Of a stretch of DNA of 15,549 nt, positions 1 to 6,694 are shown piece by piece. This stretch comes from Sphingomonas sp. (GTDB lineage Bacteria > Pseudomonadota > Alphaproteobacteria > Sphingomonadales > Sphingomonadaceae). Position numbers and translations under genes: made by a program. The stretch is from the NCBI GenBank assembly GCA_013822915.1, contig PNLG01000005.1, forward strand, positions 1-15,549. Direction: 5' to 3'. Below the pieces are notes generated by a model. That model did no database searches. It was not told the DNA's origin and was given only the letters and a program-made list of their open reading frames with translations. Numbering within the stretch: position 1 is the stretch's first letter; each line of letters begins with the position of its first letter.

Positions 1-1697
1 AGCACCACCGTGGCCGGCTCTCCCCGCGCCGCCGCGCGGTCCAGTGCCCGCGTCCAGCCGTTGTCCAGCGCAACATCGACCTCCAACTCAGCGGCAAGCG
101 TCGCCAGCGTCGCCGGGTCGAGCCGCCCCAAGCCGGCCATGCTCGCAAAAAACATCTGTTGTTTCAAACGCGTGTCACCGACATTGCCGCCGCGATAGCC
201 GCGCACATCGCCCGCACCCAATCGCCCCGCGCCAAACCGGTCGGCAAGCATTAGCATCGCCCAGCCGTCGCTACCACCCGCTGCAACCGTCCGCCAGCGC
301 AGGGCAGCACGGTCAAGCCCTGCCGATAACATCGCGGCGATCAGCCGGTCGGTGTCGGCATCGGATGCAGGCGGCAATGCGGCAGCGGCATGAGAGGTGA
401 GGATCAGCCGTGCATAATCCCGCCTGGTCCCGCGCGCTTCGCCCCAAATCTGGCGCAGCGCCACCAATCGGGCAGCGCGATCCAGTTCGATATAGGCGGT
501 GCGCAAATCGCGGGCGATGCCCGCTGCCTCGGTCGCCGCCGCATCGCCCTCATCAACTTCGCCATACAGGTCGATCAACGCCGTGCTGGAGAATACCCCC
601 TGCGCCGCCGCCATTTCGGCTGCGGGAACACGCCCCGCCGCTTCCAGCGCGCCCGCCTGCGCGCGCCACGACAGAACGCGGGGTGAGACGCCAGCGAACA
701 AAGCTTCGGGAATCTCGGTCGCGGTCGCGGTCGCCAGCCCGAAACGCCAGGCGGTCAACTGCGCCACACTGTCCCATTCGATCGTCACAGCACGCCGTTT
801 GGTGCCGGTGCCGACCGCCTTTTCAGCCAGCAACAAGTCGATGCCGCGCGCGGCTCCGGCTCTGCGGGCAGCATTTATCTGCGGGCCGCCCTGCCCGGCG
901 ATCCCCGACAGCGACGCGCAAATCGCGTCGATCAGCACCCAGGCACGATCATGCGGCCCGGCCAGCGCCTGATCGACGACCGGGCACAGTAAAGCCGGAT
1001 CGCCGGTGGCCAGCGCGCTTTGCAGCGCTGCCTCGCGCAGTTTGGGCGTGTAATTGTCGCTATCGACCGATTGCACAACGGCGCGCGCCACTTGCCCCTC
1101 GCCCATGCGAACGAGCAGCCACGCACGCTCGGCGGCGAAATCGGCGCCATTGACATCGCGCGGGGTATCAAGCCGCGACGCGAGCACGCGTCGCAGCGCA
1201 ATCGACAACCAGCGCGACGGCAACGGCGCGTCGAGCCGCCCCATCAGCGTGTGGAGCAAGCGTCCGCTGGTATTGCCAAAGCCGGTGGCGGGCACCCCGC
1301 CCTCACGCGCATTGATGATACCGACCTGTGCAAGCGAGCGACGTGCGTAGCTTGGCAACTCATACTCAGCTATCGCGACGGGATCCGGCGGCGGGGGCGT
1401 GCCCGCTGCCTCATCGGCAAACTCATTGCCGATCAGCCCTGCTTCCGCCTCATCATCCTCGGCCGCCTGAAGATCCCCCGACGGCGCTCCGCCCGTCTGC
1501 GGCGAAACCGGCGCCGGGCGCGGCACGCCGCGCTCAACCACCGGCGGCGGCGCGGGTTGGGTTTCGTTGAAACCGGGCGGCAGAATCGATTCGGGACGTT
1601 CCTGCGACAGCGCGGCCCCGGCGATCAGCGTCAGCGTGATCGCGCCAAAAATCGCCCTATTTCTGAAGCGTCGCAAGCGGCACAACCTTTTCGACAC
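1..1697 (-). CDS. Large secreted hypothetical protein, partial (C-terminus beyond the left edge)
   Basis: Reading the reverse complement, one frame stays open from a GTG at 1697 to the window edge, giving 565 complete codons. I did not recognise a family. The N-terminus is strongly basic (VSKRLCRLRRFRNR), followed by a hydrophobic stretch AIFGAITLTLIAGAALS and a Gln, which is a typical Sec signal peptide. The protein is therefore probably periplasmic or outer-envelope. After it comes a proline-rich, acidic linker (roughly residues 35-100). A long alanine/leucine/arginine-rich part follows that looks helical, possibly repeat-like, with no catalytic motif I can name. The codon pattern is strongly GC-ending, as in its neighbours. 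The start is uncertain: GTG 1697 gives the full basic n-region but overlaps the upstream small gene by 41 bases, and TTG 1685 or 1676 would shorten the overlap. It is divergent from aroK. Confidence 0.72.
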   Translation of the reverse strand, partial: MSKRLCRLRRFRNRAIFGAITLTLIAGAALSQERPESILPPGFNETQPAPPPVVERGVPRPAPVSPQTGGAPSGDLQAAEDDEAEAGLIGNEFADEAAGTPPPPDPVAIAEYELPSYARRSLAQVGIINAREGGVPATGFGNTSGRLLHTLMGRLDAPLPSRWLSIALRRVLASRLDTPRDVNGADFAAERAWLLVRMGEGQVARAVVQSVDSDNYTPKLREAALQSALATGDPALLCPVVDQALAGPHDRAWVLIDAICASLSGIAGQGGPQINAARRAGAARGIDLLLAEKAVGTGTKRRAVTIEWDSVAQLTAWRFGLATATATEIPEALFAGVSPRVLSWRAQAGALEAAGRVPAAEMAAAQGVFSSTALIDLYGEVDEGDAAATEAAGIARDLRTAYIELDRAARLVALRQIWGEARGTRRDYARLILTSHAAAALPPASDADTDRLIAAMLSAGLDRAALRWRTVAAGGSDGWAMLMLADRFGAGRLGAGDVRGYRGGNVGDTRLKQQMFFASMAGLGRLDPATLATLAAELEVDVALDNGWTRALDRAAARGEPATVV

Positions 1698-1794
1698 GCG
1701 TTTGCGCGCGCTCGCTATTACGCCCCGCCAGCAGCGCCAGCGCACCGCCAACAAGCACCAGCACCGCCACCACAACCACGAGCAGACGACCCAT
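1657..1794 (-). CDS. Small single-span membrane protein, unknown function
   Basis: The 45-residue product begins MGRLLVVVVAVLVLVGGALA, which is one clear transmembrane helix (about residues 3-22). A short charged tail follows that contains ERAQTRVEK. No family is recognised. The ATG at 1794 was chosen because longer in-frame starts would run antisense into the start of aroK and add non-membrane sequence. A weak purine run (GGA) lies about 10 bases upstream. It stops inside the beginning of the next minus-strand gene, so the two are probably co-transcribed and may be translationally coupled. It could be an envelope-anchored partner of the secreted protein downstream, but that is inference from position only. 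Confidence 0.55.
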   Translation of the reverse strand: MGRLLVVVVAVLVLVGGALALLAGRNSERAQTRVEKVVPLATLQK

Positions 1795-1831
1795 AACCAA
1801 CAATCCAACCCCGCTAAACCGCGCCGCCCTT

Positions 1832-1859
1832 TTGCCGAGCGAGATTGTCGCTGTATAGC
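1832..1859 (+). promoter_or_regulatory. Candidate sigma-70-type promoter for aroK-aroB
   Basis: TTGCCG at 1832-1837 and TATAGC at 1854-1859 are separated by 16 bases in the 75-base gap between the divergent small membrane gene and aroK. Transcription from it would begin only a few bases before the aroK ATG. That fits the lack of a clear Shine-Dalgarno sequence there and suggests a leaderless or nearly leaderless message. This is a visual match only. Confidence 0.25.
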
Positions 1860-1869
1860 CCCCGTCATC

Positions 1870-2421
1870 ATGTTGGAACCCTCCGCACCGCACAACCCTT
1901 TGGCCGGGCCATGGAACGGTCAACCGATCGTGCTGGTCGGATTGATGGGGGCGGGCAAATCCACAGTCGGGCGGCGGCTGGCCCAGCGGCTTCACTTGCC
2001 CTTTGTCGATGCCGATGCAGAAATTGAGTCAGCGGCCGGCATGACCATCACTGAAATCTTCGACCGATTCGGCGAAGGATATTTTCGCGATGGCGAACGA
2101 CGTGTCATTGCCCGGTTGATCGACGGCACCCCGAAAGTAATCGCGACCGGGGGGGGCGCGTTTATCAATGACGAAACGCGCGCGCTGATCCTGACGTCGG
2201 CGATTGCGGTCTGGCTCGATGCCAGTCCCGATGTGCTGGCCGAGCGGGTCAAGCGACGCGACACGCGCCCCTTGCTGCGCGGGCGTGATCCGGCACAAGT
2301 GCTGCGTGATCTGGCGGCGGTGCGCAATCCAATCTACGCCATGGCGCCGATCCGCGTCGCCAGCCATCAGGCGCCGCATGACACTACCGTAAAAGCAATA
2401 TTGGAGGCGATCACGGCGTGA
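1870..2421 (+). CDS. aroK: Shikimate kinase
   Basis: Shikimate kinase phosphorylates shikimate at the 3-hydroxyl with ATP in the cytoplasmic chorismate pathway. The 183-residue product has the normal family length. It shows the P-loop GLMGAGKST at residues 24-32, the acidic shikimate/Mg2+ site FVDADAEIE around 45-53, and the shikimate-binding Gly triplet in ATGGGAF at about 92-98. The lid arginines lie in RDTRPLLRGRDP. The ATG at 1870 leaves about 20 residues before the first beta strand. It has no clear ribosome binding site, but no better in-frame start is visible. The stop codon overlaps the start of aroB, so the two are coupled, which is the common arrangement in proteobacteria. Confidence 0.95.
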   Translation: MLEPSAPHNPLAGPWNGQPIVLVGLMGAGKSTVGRRLAQRLHLPFVDADAEIESAAGMTITEIFDRFGEGYFRDGERRVIARLIDGTPKVIATGGGAFINDETRALILTSAIAVWLDASPDVLAERVKRRDTRPLLRGRDPAQVLRDLAAVRNPIYAMAPIRVASHQAPHDTTVKAILEAITA

Positions 2422-3518
2422 CAATAATCACGGTTGAACTGGGCGAGCGGCGCTACCCGGTGGTCATGGAGCGCGGGCTGATGGCGCGCGCGGGCAATCA
2501 CCTGTCTGCCCTCGCCCCGCGCGGGCGGATGATCCTGGTCAGCGATGCGCAGATTACCGCGCACCGCGACACGCTGGCACACGCACTGGCAAGCGTCGGC
2601 GTGGCGGCCCAGCACATCGTCCTGCCGCCGGGTGAGTCGACCAAAAGCTGGCCGGTGCTGGAGCAGTTATGCGAGCAGCTTCTCGATCTGGGGGTCGAGC
2701 GCGGCGACCATGTCATCGCGCTGGGCGGCGGGGTTATCGGCGATCTGGTTGGCTTTGCCTGTGCGATTGTGAAGCGCGGCTGCCATTTCGTGCAAGTGCC
2801 GACAACGCTGCTTGCGCAGGTCGATTCGTCGGTTGGCGGCAAGACCGCGATCAACGCGCGCGCAGGCAAAAACATGATCGGCGCGTTTCATCAGCCCGCG
2901 CTGGTGCTGATCGACCCCAACACGCTCGACACGCTGCCGCTGCGCGACGTGCGGGCGGGTTACGCCGAGGTGGTCAAATACGGCCTGATCGACGACCCGG
3001 CCTTCTTCGCCTGGTGCGAGGGGCATGGCGCCGCGCTCATTGCGGGCGATCCTGACGCACGCCTTTACGCCATCCGCCATGCCGTTGCGGCCAAGGCGCG
3101 GATCGTCGGCGAGGATGAGCGCGAAACCAGCGGGCGGCGCGCACTGCTCAATCTTGGTCACACTTTCGGCCACGCGATCGAAGCGGAAACTGGGTTTAGC
3201 GACCGGGTGCTGCACGGTGAGGCGGTTGCCGCCGGGATGGCGCTGGCCTTTGGCTATTCGGCGCGGCGCGGGCTGTGCGAGGCGGCGGATGCAACGCGCG
3301 TGGCGGCGCATCTGCGCAGCGTCGGCTTACCCGACGGACTGGTCGCAACGGGCGTGCAGGCGAGCGGGGCGGCGCTGGTCGCGCACATGCGGCACGACAA
3401 GAAAATGGCGGGCGGGACACTCCCCTTCCTCCTCGCGCGCGGGATCGGGCGGACGTTTCTTGATGCAAGCGTCGACCTAGCCGATGTCGCTGCCTTTCTC
3501 GACGCAGAGCAAGGCTGA
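2418..3518 (+). CDS. aroB: 3-Dehydroquinate synthase
   Basis: The enzyme converts DAHP to 3-dehydroquinate using NAD+ and a divalent metal; this is the second step of the shikimate pathway, in the cytoplasm. The 366-residue product is of normal length. The glycine-rich NAD-binding signature GGGVIGDLVGF is at about 103-113, followed by PTTLLAQVDSSVGGKTAIN (about 128-146). The expected metal ligands are visible as Glu184 (in GYAEVVKYG), His248 (in NLGHTFGHAIE) and His266 (in LHGEAVAAGM). The start is GTG at 2418 within GTGA, overlapping the aroK stop by 4 bases, so it is translated by coupling. It ends 29 bases from the convergent DUF423 gene. Confidence 0.96.
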   Translation: MTIITVELGERRYPVVMERGLMARAGNHLSALAPRGRMILVSDAQITAHRDTLAHALASVGVAAQHIVLPPGESTKSWPVLEQLCEQLLDLGVERGDHVIALGGGVIGDLVGFACAIVKRGCHFVQVPTTLLAQVDSSVGGKTAINARAGKNMIGAFHQPALVLIDPNTLDTLPLRDVRAGYAEVVKYGLIDDPAFFAWCEGHGAALIAGDPDARLYAIRHAVAAKARIVGEDERETSGRRALLNLGHTFGHAIEAETGFSDRVLHGEAVAAGMALAFGYSARRGLCEAADATRVAAHLRSVGLPDGLVATGVQASGAALVAHMRHDKKMAGGTLPFLLARGIGRTFLDASVDLADVAAFLDAEQG

Positions 3519-3547
3519 TGCCCAACGGCACCGCTTAGGCCACCGCG

Positions 3548-3880
3548 CTACCGGCGCAGGCCACACCATGCCAGCCACAGCCAGCCCGCAATCATCGCTA
3601 CCCCGCCCAGCGGCGTGATCGCGCCCAGCCAGCGCGGCAGCCCCAGCGCCATCAGATAGAGCGTTCCTGCAAACACCGCCCCGCCCGCGACGAACAGCCA
3701 GCCGGGCCCACGCTCGCCCAGTTGCGCGGCGAAGAGCGCCGCAACCGCGTGGACCAGCTGATACTGCCCGCCCGTCTTCAGCCACTCCGCCGCCGATCCC
3801 GACGCGCCGTGCGCGGCAAAAGCACCTGCGGCCACCGCCAGCGCGCCCGATAACCCGGCGGCAACGATCAACATGTTCAT
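3548..3880 (-). CDS. DUF423 family small membrane protein
   Basis: The 110-residue product has about four hydrophobic segments and carries the DUF423 hallmark AAGAFAAHG near residues 17-25, followed by a GGQYQLVHAVAAL segment. The family (including E. coli YgdD) is widespread, located in the inner membrane and of unknown function. Its ATG overlaps the stop of the upstream Kef-type antiporter by 4 bases (ATGA), making it the last gene of the radA-cvpA-NifU-like-Kef cluster. The association with an ion antiporter suggests a role in membrane homeostasis, but that is positional inference. No clear intrinsic terminator is visible in the 29-base gap to the convergent aroB. Confidence 0.88.
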   Translation of the reverse strand: MNMLIVAAGLSGALAVAAGAFAAHGASGSAAEWLKTGGQYQLVHAVAALFAAQLGERGPGWLFVAGGAVFAGTLYLMALGLPRWLGAITPLGGVAMIAGWLWLAWCGLRR

Positions 3881-5646
3881 CCCGGCTCGCTTTCCTGTGC
3901 CACTGCGTCGGCAATTGCGCGGTGCGTGAACATCTGATCGGCTTGGGCGTGGAGGTCGCCCTGATCTGCCTGCGCGCGCAGCCGGGCGGCATCACGCCTG
4001 CGATATTCATCCTCGGTTCGCGCGATCATTTCCGAATCGACGCCCAGATTGGCCATTGCCTCGCGCGCCATGACGATTGCAGATTCGAACACTTCGCGCA
4101 CCGCGCCCGCAATGGGCGCGCCGTCCATGCGAATCAGACTGCGCCGGTCGAAAGCGCGCGCGAAAATCGCAGCTTGGGGAAAGGCGCTCTGCACGCCTTC
4201 CAGAAACGCCCGGTCGATCTGGTCGCCATCGGGGCAGAACGCAATGAGCTGCGCATCGGCCGCGCCCGCCTGACGCAGCAGGTCCATGCGCGTGCCGTCG
4301 CCATAATAAACCTTCATCCCAAAACTGTCGGCGGTCTCAATCATGCCGATATCGCGGTCGACCAACGTGACGCTGATCCGCTGCGCGCTCAGCATCTGGG
4401 CGACAGTCTGCCCAAAACGCCCATAACCGATGACGAGCGCGCGCGCCCCATCGGCGCGTGGCGCCTCCGCCCCATCGGCGGTGCGTTCGGGCGCGGTGCG
4501 AAACCGCCTGGTCAGCACCATCAGAAACGGGGTCGTCGCCATCGACAGCGTCACCACCGCGCCGAACAGGCTGGCGGCCTCTGGCGCGATCAACAGCGCG
4601 TTTTGCGCCTGCGCAAACAGCACAAAGCCGAATTCGCCACCCTGACTGAGCAACAGCCCGAGCCCGAATGCCTGCCGCCAGCCCATGCGAAAACCCATGC
4701 CAATCACAGTGATGATCGCGGTTTTGGTGAGGATCAGCAGCGCCGCCATCCCGATGACAAACACCGGCCGCGCCGCAATCGCCTGCAGATCGAGCAACAT
4801 CCCGACGCTTAGGAAAAACAGGCCGAGCAGGATCGAGCGGAACGGATCGACATCGGCCTCCAGCTCGTGGCGATAGGGGCTGTCGGCGAGCATGACGCCT
4901 GCGACAAACGCGCCCAGCGCCGTCGACAGCCCTAGCGATTCCATGATCGCAGCACTTGAGATCACCGTGAAAAGGGCTGCGAAAATGAACATCTCGCGCT
5001 CGCCCAGATTGCCGATCAGCCTGAACATCGGCCGCAGCACAAAGCGCCCCGCCGCAACCAGTCCGGCAACGGCAACCACGGTATAGATGGCCAGCAACCA
5101 CCCCGGCGTTGCCCCCGCAGGGGCTGGTGCCCGGCTGAGCGCCGCGATGATTGTAATCAGCGGCACGATCGACAAATCCTGAAACAACAGGATCGAAAAG
5201 GCGCGCTCGCCAAAAGGGGTGCGCAGCCGCCCGGCCGATTGCAGCATTGGCAGCACCTGCGCCGTCGACGAGAGCGCCAGCGGCAGCGCGACGGCCAGCG
5301 CCGCCGCCAGCGAAAATCCGCCAAAACTGCTGACCACAAATGTCAGCGCCAGCGCACACAGCCCGACCTGCAACAACCCCAGCCCGAAAATATCCTGGCG
5401 CAGCCGCCACAGCCGTGCCGGGCTCAGTTCCAGCCCGACCAGGAACAGCAAGAGAGTGATACCCAGTTCGGCAACGCCACGCTTCTGCTCGACATTGCCG
5501 ACCAGGCCGAGCACTTGCGGCCCGACCACCGCGCCCGCGACGAGAAACGCGAGCGTCGCCCCCAGCCCAAGCTTTCGGAACACCAGCACAAAGGCCAGCG
5601 CAAAGCCCAAAAGGACGACGCCGTCGCGAAGCGCGGTCTCGTTCAT
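3877..5646 (-). CDS. CPA2-family K+/H+ antiporter, KefB/KefC type, with RCK domain
   Basis: This 589-residue inner-membrane protein has about 12-13 hydrophobic segments up to residue 380, then a cytosolic Rossmann RCK domain with GYGRFGQ at about 407-413. The transport-site pair Gln156-Asp157 lies in LLFQDLSIVPL. The loop HELEADVDP (260-268) matches the KefC regulatory loop HALESDIEP, and GDGTRMDLL (about 449-457) plus the ARAFDRRSLIRM segment match the KefC nucleotide/glutathione-binding region. From the family, it should export K+ in exchange for H+, being held shut by glutathione and opened by glutathione adducts of electrophiles. Its start overlaps the NifU-like stop (ATGA) and its stop overlaps DUF423. 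No KefF/KefG ancillary oxidoreductase gene is present in the window. KefB, KefC and other CPA2 paralogues cannot be told apart here. Confidence 0.9.
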   Translation of the reverse strand: MNETALRDGVVLLGFALAFVLVFRKLGLGATLAFLVAGAVVGPQVLGLVGNVEQKRGVAELGITLLLFLVGLELSPARLWRLRQDIFGLGLLQVGLCALALTFVVSSFGGFSLAAALAVALPLALSSTAQVLPMLQSAGRLRTPFGERAFSILLFQDLSIVPLITIIAALSRAPAPAGATPGWLLAIYTVVAVAGLVAAGRFVLRPMFRLIGNLGEREMFIFAALFTVISSAAIMESLGLSTALGAFVAGVMLADSPYRHELEADVDPFRSILLGLFFLSVGMLLDLQAIAARPVFVIGMAALLILTKTAIITVIGMGFRMGWRQAFGLGLLLSQGGEFGFVLFAQAQNALLIAPEAASLFGAVVTLSMATTPFLMVLTRRFRTAPERTADGAEAPRADGARALVIGYGRFGQTVAQMLSAQRISVTLVDRDIGMIETADSFGMKVYYGDGTRMDLLRQAGAADAQLIAFCPDGDQIDRAFLEGVQSAFPQAAIFARAFDRRSLIRMDGAPIAGAVREVFESAIVMAREAMANLGVDSEMIARTEDEYRRRDAARLRAQADQGDLHAQADQMFTHRAIADAVAQESEPG

Positions 5647-6077
5647 GCAGCGCTGGCCGTCGCGGCCGCTTCGGCTGCTGCCTCCGCCACCGCCTCGAAC
5701 GCCAAGCGGATGGAGGCGTGACGCGCGCTATGGGCCAGGGCAGGCGTGAAAATGTCGATCCCCGGCCAGTCGGGCACGGGCCCCTCCCCGGCAAGCCACG
5801 CGGTCAGCGCGTCGCGCGCCGCCACAAGGTCGGCCACGGTCCGGCCCGGCGCATGCGCTGCCATCAGCGCGCTGCTCGCTTGCCCCAGCGCACAGGCGCG
5901 CACCAGCAGGCCAACCGCCGCCACTCGCCCCGCGCTGTCGACATCGACGTCCACGGTTACGCGGCTGCCACAAACGGGCGATCGCTTCTCCATTACCGCC
6001 ATGGGTGCTGCCAACCGATCGGGCGGAACAGCGGCAGCCAGTCGCAAAATCTGCTGGTTGTAAAGCGGCGCGTTCAT
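5643..6077 (-). CDS. IscU/NifU-like iron-sulfur cluster scaffold protein, divergent
   Basis: The 144-residue product matches the SufU/IscU/NifU-N scaffold fold. The N-terminus NAPLYNQQILRLAA is followed by a CGS motif (Cys36, in PVCGSRV). The second conserved cysteine, Cys62, is in VRACALGQASSAL. The third ligand region, where classic scaffolds have a Cys before an Ala-Ser/Thr, reads SARHASIRL, so His120 or neighbouring residues replace that cysteine. The C-terminus is an alanine/glutamate-rich tail. Classic scaffolds assemble [2Fe-2S] clusters from cysteine-derived sulfur in the cytosol. This one may bind a cluster differently or have another role. It sits between cvpA and the Kef antiporter with ATGA overlaps on both sides. 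Confidence 0.82.
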   Translation of the reverse strand: MNAPLYNQQILRLAAAVPPDRLAAPMAVMEKRSPVCGSRVTVDVDVDSAGRVAAVGLLVRACALGQASSALMAAHAPGRTVADLVAARDALTAWLAGEGPVPDWPGIDIFTPALAHSARHASIRLAFEAVAEAAAEAAATASAA

Positions 6078-6649
6078 TGGGCCTCCCCAAGCGCTTGCTC
6101 ATTAGCGGCATCGGGCTTTTTATCAGCATCATTGCCCAGCAACGCCTCGCCCCGCCGCCGCCGGTCAACGAAATCGGCGATCCCCGCGCTGCTGACCTTC
6201 AACAGCGGATAGGTGCGCGATTTGGTGATCCAGTCGGGGCGCTGCGCCGGTCCGCCAAAGGTGGTGTCAATCACCAACACGATCAGCAGGAACGCCAGAC
6301 TTGCAAACACCAACCCCTTCAGCCCGCCAAAGCCAAAGCCAAGCGCGCGGTCAACGGGCCCGAGCACCGAGGTGCGCGTGCGCTTGCCGATCGCGTGTGC
6401 GACCCACCGCCCGCCGGCATAGGAACCGCCCGCGATCAGCAGGAACGCAAGCACGGTCGCACCACCCTCAGTCGCGATCCAACTGGCGAGCAGGCCCGTG
6501 ACGGGCACTTGCAGCACGCGCAGCGCGAACACCGTAAAAATCCAGGCGACGAGCGAGAGCACTTCGGTCACAAACCCCTTGCGCGCGCCCTGCACCGCGC
6601 CGCCAATCACCAACACGAGCACAATGATGTCGAGTGCGGTCAAACCCAT
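6074..6649 (-). CDS. cvpA: CvpA family inner-membrane protein
   Basis: The 191-residue product begins MGLTALDIIVLVLVIGGAVQ. It has four hydrophobic helices (about 5-24, 28-48, 60-82, 105-130), the CvpA-type GARKGFVTE turn after helix 1 and LGPVDRALGFGFGGLKG before the last helix. A charged, Ala-rich cytosolic or periplasmic tail follows. CvpA was named for colicin V production in E. coli and is linked to envelope homeostasis and purF expression there; its exact function is unclear. The ATG at 6649 was preferred because AAGGG lies about 9 bases upstream. A GTG at 6682 would add 11 non-membrane residues. It starts 45 bases after the radA stop and overlaps the NifU-like gene by ATGA. Confidence 0.88.
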   Translation of the reverse strand: MGLTALDIIVLVLVIGGAVQGARKGFVTEVLSLVAWIFTVFALRVLQVPVTGLLASWIATEGGATVLAFLLIAGGSYAGGRWVAHAIGKRTRTSVLGPVDRALGFGFGGLKGLVFASLAFLLIVLVIDTTFGGPAQRPDWITKSRTYPLLKVSSAGIADFVDRRRRGEALLGNDADKKPDAANEQALGEAQ

Positions 6650-6694
6650 TTCGTCAGCCCTTACGCCCGCGCCGAAGCGCACCGTCTTCGTTCG

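Noticed and set aside
410..1153. A 247-codon plus-strand frame antisense to the secreted hypothetical protein
   Set aside because: The product is dominated by Arg, Pro and Ala with low-complexity content. The opposite strand has a signal peptide and a natural amino acid mix over 565 codons.
2667..3311. A 214-codon minus-strand frame antisense to aroB
   Set aside because: It lies wholly inside aroB, whose active-site residues are all present. There is no sign of an independent start signal.
3519..3547. Possible bidirectional terminator between aroB and DUF423
   Set aside because: Only a 4-base-pair stem (TGCC/GGCA) can be drawn, with no T-run on either strand, so I do not call it.
4337..5794. 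A 485-codon minus-strand open frame overlapping the Kef antiporter in another frame
   Set aside because: It is rich in Arg, Gly and Ala, with no domain, no hydrophobic pattern and no ribosome binding site. Long spurious frames are expected opposite or beside GC-rich genes, and the Kef frame has clear family motifs.
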